The position numbers were made by a program, and so were the translations under genes. Below, piece after piece: positions 61,775 to 64,000 of a DNA stretch of 64,000 bases (position 1 is its first letter; each line of letters opens with the position of its first letter). Origin of the DNA: Blakeslea trispora (taxonomy: Eukaryota; Mucoromycota; Mucoromycetes; Mucorales; Choanephoraceae); NCBI GenBank assembly GCA_025331445.1, contig JAIWNE010000014.1:310001-374000 (forward strand), read 5' to 3'. Under the pieces are notes generated by a model. That model made no database searches. It was given only the letters and a program-made list of their open reading frames with translations, and had not been told where the DNA came from.

Positions 61775-63849
61775 TCATGTTTGTTTATTCTCCATATCAG
61801 ACAATGGATCGTTACTACTACTACCATGATTGCTTTCATTTTCATGATCATTTACTATAGATACACGCTCTGGTAGTTTTCCCTTTTTTCTCTCACTCAT
61901 TTCAGGTGCTTGGTTATCATGTTGAGTTTGTTGTTGCTCATTGGGCATGACACTCATCACTTGAGTCAGCATTTGCATTGTTTGAAATATCTGTTGTTGT
62001 ATTGTCTCCAAGATATGAAAACGTTGCTCAATAGCTTCTCTTGTTGTTGAAGACAAAACCCGCAATTGCTCTTCAGATAGCTCAGTAGGAGGCATAGATT
62101 GCTGCATAGGCACAAGTGGAATCAATCCAGGCAGAGGAGAAGGTTGATCTGAGGGAGTCAAAATGTTAAATGCAGGCTGATTTGCGGAAGGTAAAGATGT
62201 ATTGAATAAAAGAAAGGGTGAATTCGTGTCTGCTTGTTGCTGAGGGGGTTGGTTTAGTTGTGGTTCTGGTTGTGTATTAGGCTGTGATGGATCTTGTTGA
62301 GGTTGTTGAAAGAATGGACTTGGTGGTTGTTCTGGTTGGGGCTGTTGGGGCTGTTGGGGCTGTATGTTTTGATTGTTGGCTACAAAAAACAACAACAAGA
62401 AGGTAAACCTGACTGCTTTTTATCATTCCTATTGTAAGACTTACTATCTGCAAGTACAGAACGACGACTATATAGATTTTGTTTTTTTTTTAGAAAAGGT
62501 GTCAGTTTGCCATCTCTTATATAAATCAAATGTTCACTTTACCAAGTAGGACATGTTTGCTGTCGCTCCAACCAACTTCGAAGACAATGAAAATGAAAGA
62601 TATGACCACAAGGTAGTTTCTTGGGCTGATCTAAATTCTGTTCACGATGAGCAGCTGCCTCAGGATTCAATTCTTCCTCATCTGCCAATGTTTGAGGATC
62701 TGTGGGCTGCATCTCTTCTCGACAGATAATACAGGTTGTATCGTTTGATCGACTGAAATCCTCAAAAGTTGCATCGGGATAGAGTTCATTCATGTTGCGT
62801 GTGGCACGGCGATATCGATAGAGGTCTCGGCATTTCTGAATAAATGAACGGAAGGTCATGTAGACATCCCGAATGATATGAATAGGGAATTGGTAATTGA
62901 GACAGATGTACAAAAAGAACATCACATAGGTAATCAACTTGAAGAAATCTAGTCTTGTATATAAATATGTGTGTTTAATGTCCATTCTCTAATCCACTTT
63001 ACCTGTGACAAGGTCAAGATAGAAGACATACATGGATTTGCCTTCCCATGTTTGCTCTGATTGCATATCGATGATGTTTAAAATGTATTTGCCAATAGTC
63101 GAAACTATACAACAGATCAAGATGGTATATTCAAATCCAAACATAATCATCATCGTAGGTCCCTTTACCATAGTGACATGAATTGCATTGGTTGCCAACA
63201 TGACATCAATGGTGAGCAACAAAGCTAATAGATTAGCCATGCGTACATGGAACGTGAAACGATTTGTAGGTGATTGTTCCATCTATATAGAATAAGGGTC
63301 AATTAGACATTTATATATACAATAGAGAAGAAGCTTACAAACTCAACACGGTCTTGACATAGCCAATGAAAGATCTTTAAGAACAATAATGTAGTAAAGA
63401 TCACAATGAACTGCAGATCGAATTCTTCTCGAAATATAGTCATAGCTAAACAAGTCTCGGTCACTGCATACCATGCTCTTTCGTATAGATGCTATTAAAA
63501 AAAAAAGGGGGAACATGAGTCTTTCTTTCTGTTTGCTTGTAAACAATTCTTTACTTCAACTTCAATAGCTCGTAACCTTCCAAAGAAAATAGCCTGAAGT
63601 AGCTTTCCAAATAAAACAGATAGAATAAGTCCCATATTCAATAGGATCTAAAGTATATGTAAATAGAGAAAGGAGGGCGCTCTATTAACAGACGTGGTGT
63701 TATGCTCATCTTGCACTTACCATCATGCAAGCACTTGATTTGTAAAGGTAAATGCAAGCAGCATAAAAGTTAGAACGCTGATACATGGCAGAGAGTATCA
63801 CTCCAGCAGCCAGTATGGAGGAAACACCGCCAAAAACGGCCAGTCTCAT
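61775..63849 (-). CDS. HRD1: ER-associated degradation E3 ubiquitin ligase Hrd1/synoviolin
   Basis: Seven exons, 63849-63721, 63647-63555, 63491-63339, 63282-63003, 62948-62543, 62467-62445 and 62379-61775, give 562 residues. The N-terminal half has the multi-pass membrane domain (MRLAVFGGVSSILAAGVILS, ERAWYAVTETCLAMT, KIFHWLCQDRVEFMEQSP). The RING-H2 ligands are C291, C294, C332, H334, H337, C340, C351 and C354; exon 6 (23 nt) codes the end of CPTCRRSVLAD. An acidic 37-residue spacer lies between C294 and C332. The C-terminus is Pro/Gln-rich with QPQQPQQPQ repeats. Hrd1 retrotranslocates and ubiquitinates misfolded ER proteins. A 5'-UTR intron is likely, since the ATG follows ACTAGACAG. Confidence 0.95.
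62334..62366 (-). repeat. 9-bp coding repeat (QPQ units) in HRD1
   Basis: A short in-frame tandem repeat of a 9-bp unit on the minus strand codes QPQ units (QPQQPQQPQ) at the start of the last HRD1 exon. Confidence 0.7.
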
Positions 63850-63978
63850 CTGTCTAGTAGGTTATGTTTAGCTGATTGAGTTTCGAAGAAATAAGAAAAA
63901 GACTCTATCTATTTTTTTTTGTGCCATCTATTCATGCGGTCCGCCACGTAGCTTCGGGATTTGAATGGATCAACTTAC
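63850..63978 (-). other. Probable 5'-UTR intron of HRD1
   Basis: On the minus strand a GTAAGTTGATCC donor at 63978 is followed by a pyrimidine-rich end (CCTACTAGACAG) that abuts the start codon at 63849. This suggests a leader intron whose upstream exon lies at the right window edge. Confidence 0.4.
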
Positions 63979-64000
63979 TGCCACTACAAAAAAAACACAA

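Noticed and set aside
62660..62750. Acidic insert between the RING cysteines of HRD1 as an unusual feature
   Set aside because: Fungal Hrd1 proteins commonly carry extended spacers at this position, so it is not noteworthy without an alignment.

Overview
This window looks like nuclear DNA of a filamentous fungus, most likely an early-diverging Mucoromycota (Mucorales-type) species; that placement is my inference. The DNA is AT-rich with many A/T homopolymer runs. Most genes carry several short introns (about 50-150 nt) with GTAAGT-like donors and TAG/CAG acceptors. Intergenic spacers range from about 0.1 to 6 kb. The genes are eukaryotic housekeeping and fungal signalling genes (DEP-DH-PH-CNH Rho GEF, SLA2, BSD2, HRD1, MAK16). 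I found no operons, CRISPR arrays, rRNA or tRNA genes. I rebuilt 20 complete protein-coding genes plus one cut by the left edge. The multi-exon models close in frame at every junction and, where a family is recognised, restore its motifs.

Layout. 0-2.8 kb: a large propeller-like protein running off the left edge (-). 2.8-7.6 kb: gene-poor. 7.6-13 kb: mitochondrial proline dehydrogenase (+), then convergent GMPPA-type mannose-1-phosphate guanylyltransferase and a PAT-family acetyltransferase (both -). 13.8-30.3 kb: membrane traffic and cell polarity, with SLA2 (+), a CsbD-like Met/His repeat protein (-), a small GRIP-domain golgin (-), a Rho1-type GEF (-) and a GRAM-TBC-EF-hand Rab GAP (-). 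31.6-35.9 kb: a low-complexity coiled-coil protein and ATP synthase beta (both -). 35.9-41.9 kb: gene-poor. 42-53.4 kb: an unrecognised 530-residue protein (+), an I78-type small inhibitor (-), a mitochondrial PPR protein (+), deoxyribose-phosphate aldolase (+), and the divergent pair BCS1 (-) / MCY1-like (+). 53.5-56.6 kb: ribosomal protein uL2 (-) divergent from ribosome-assembly factor MAK16 (+). 56.8-64 kb: a small membrane protein (-), BSD2/NDFIP (-), an NmrA-like protein (+) and the ERAD ligase HRD1 (-).

Themes. Five products are mitochondrial (PRODH, ATP2, PPR, BCS1, MCY1). Four neighbouring genes serve endocytosis, Golgi or small-GTPase control. Two neighbours near the right end act in membrane-protein ubiquitination. 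The clearest non-genic discovery is a pair of about 380-bp elements (24.7 and 46.6 kb). They are nearly identical and flanked by TA dinucleotides, have short terminal inverted repeats, and sit a few hundred bases upstream of gene starts. They look like a Tc1/mariner-type MITE family.
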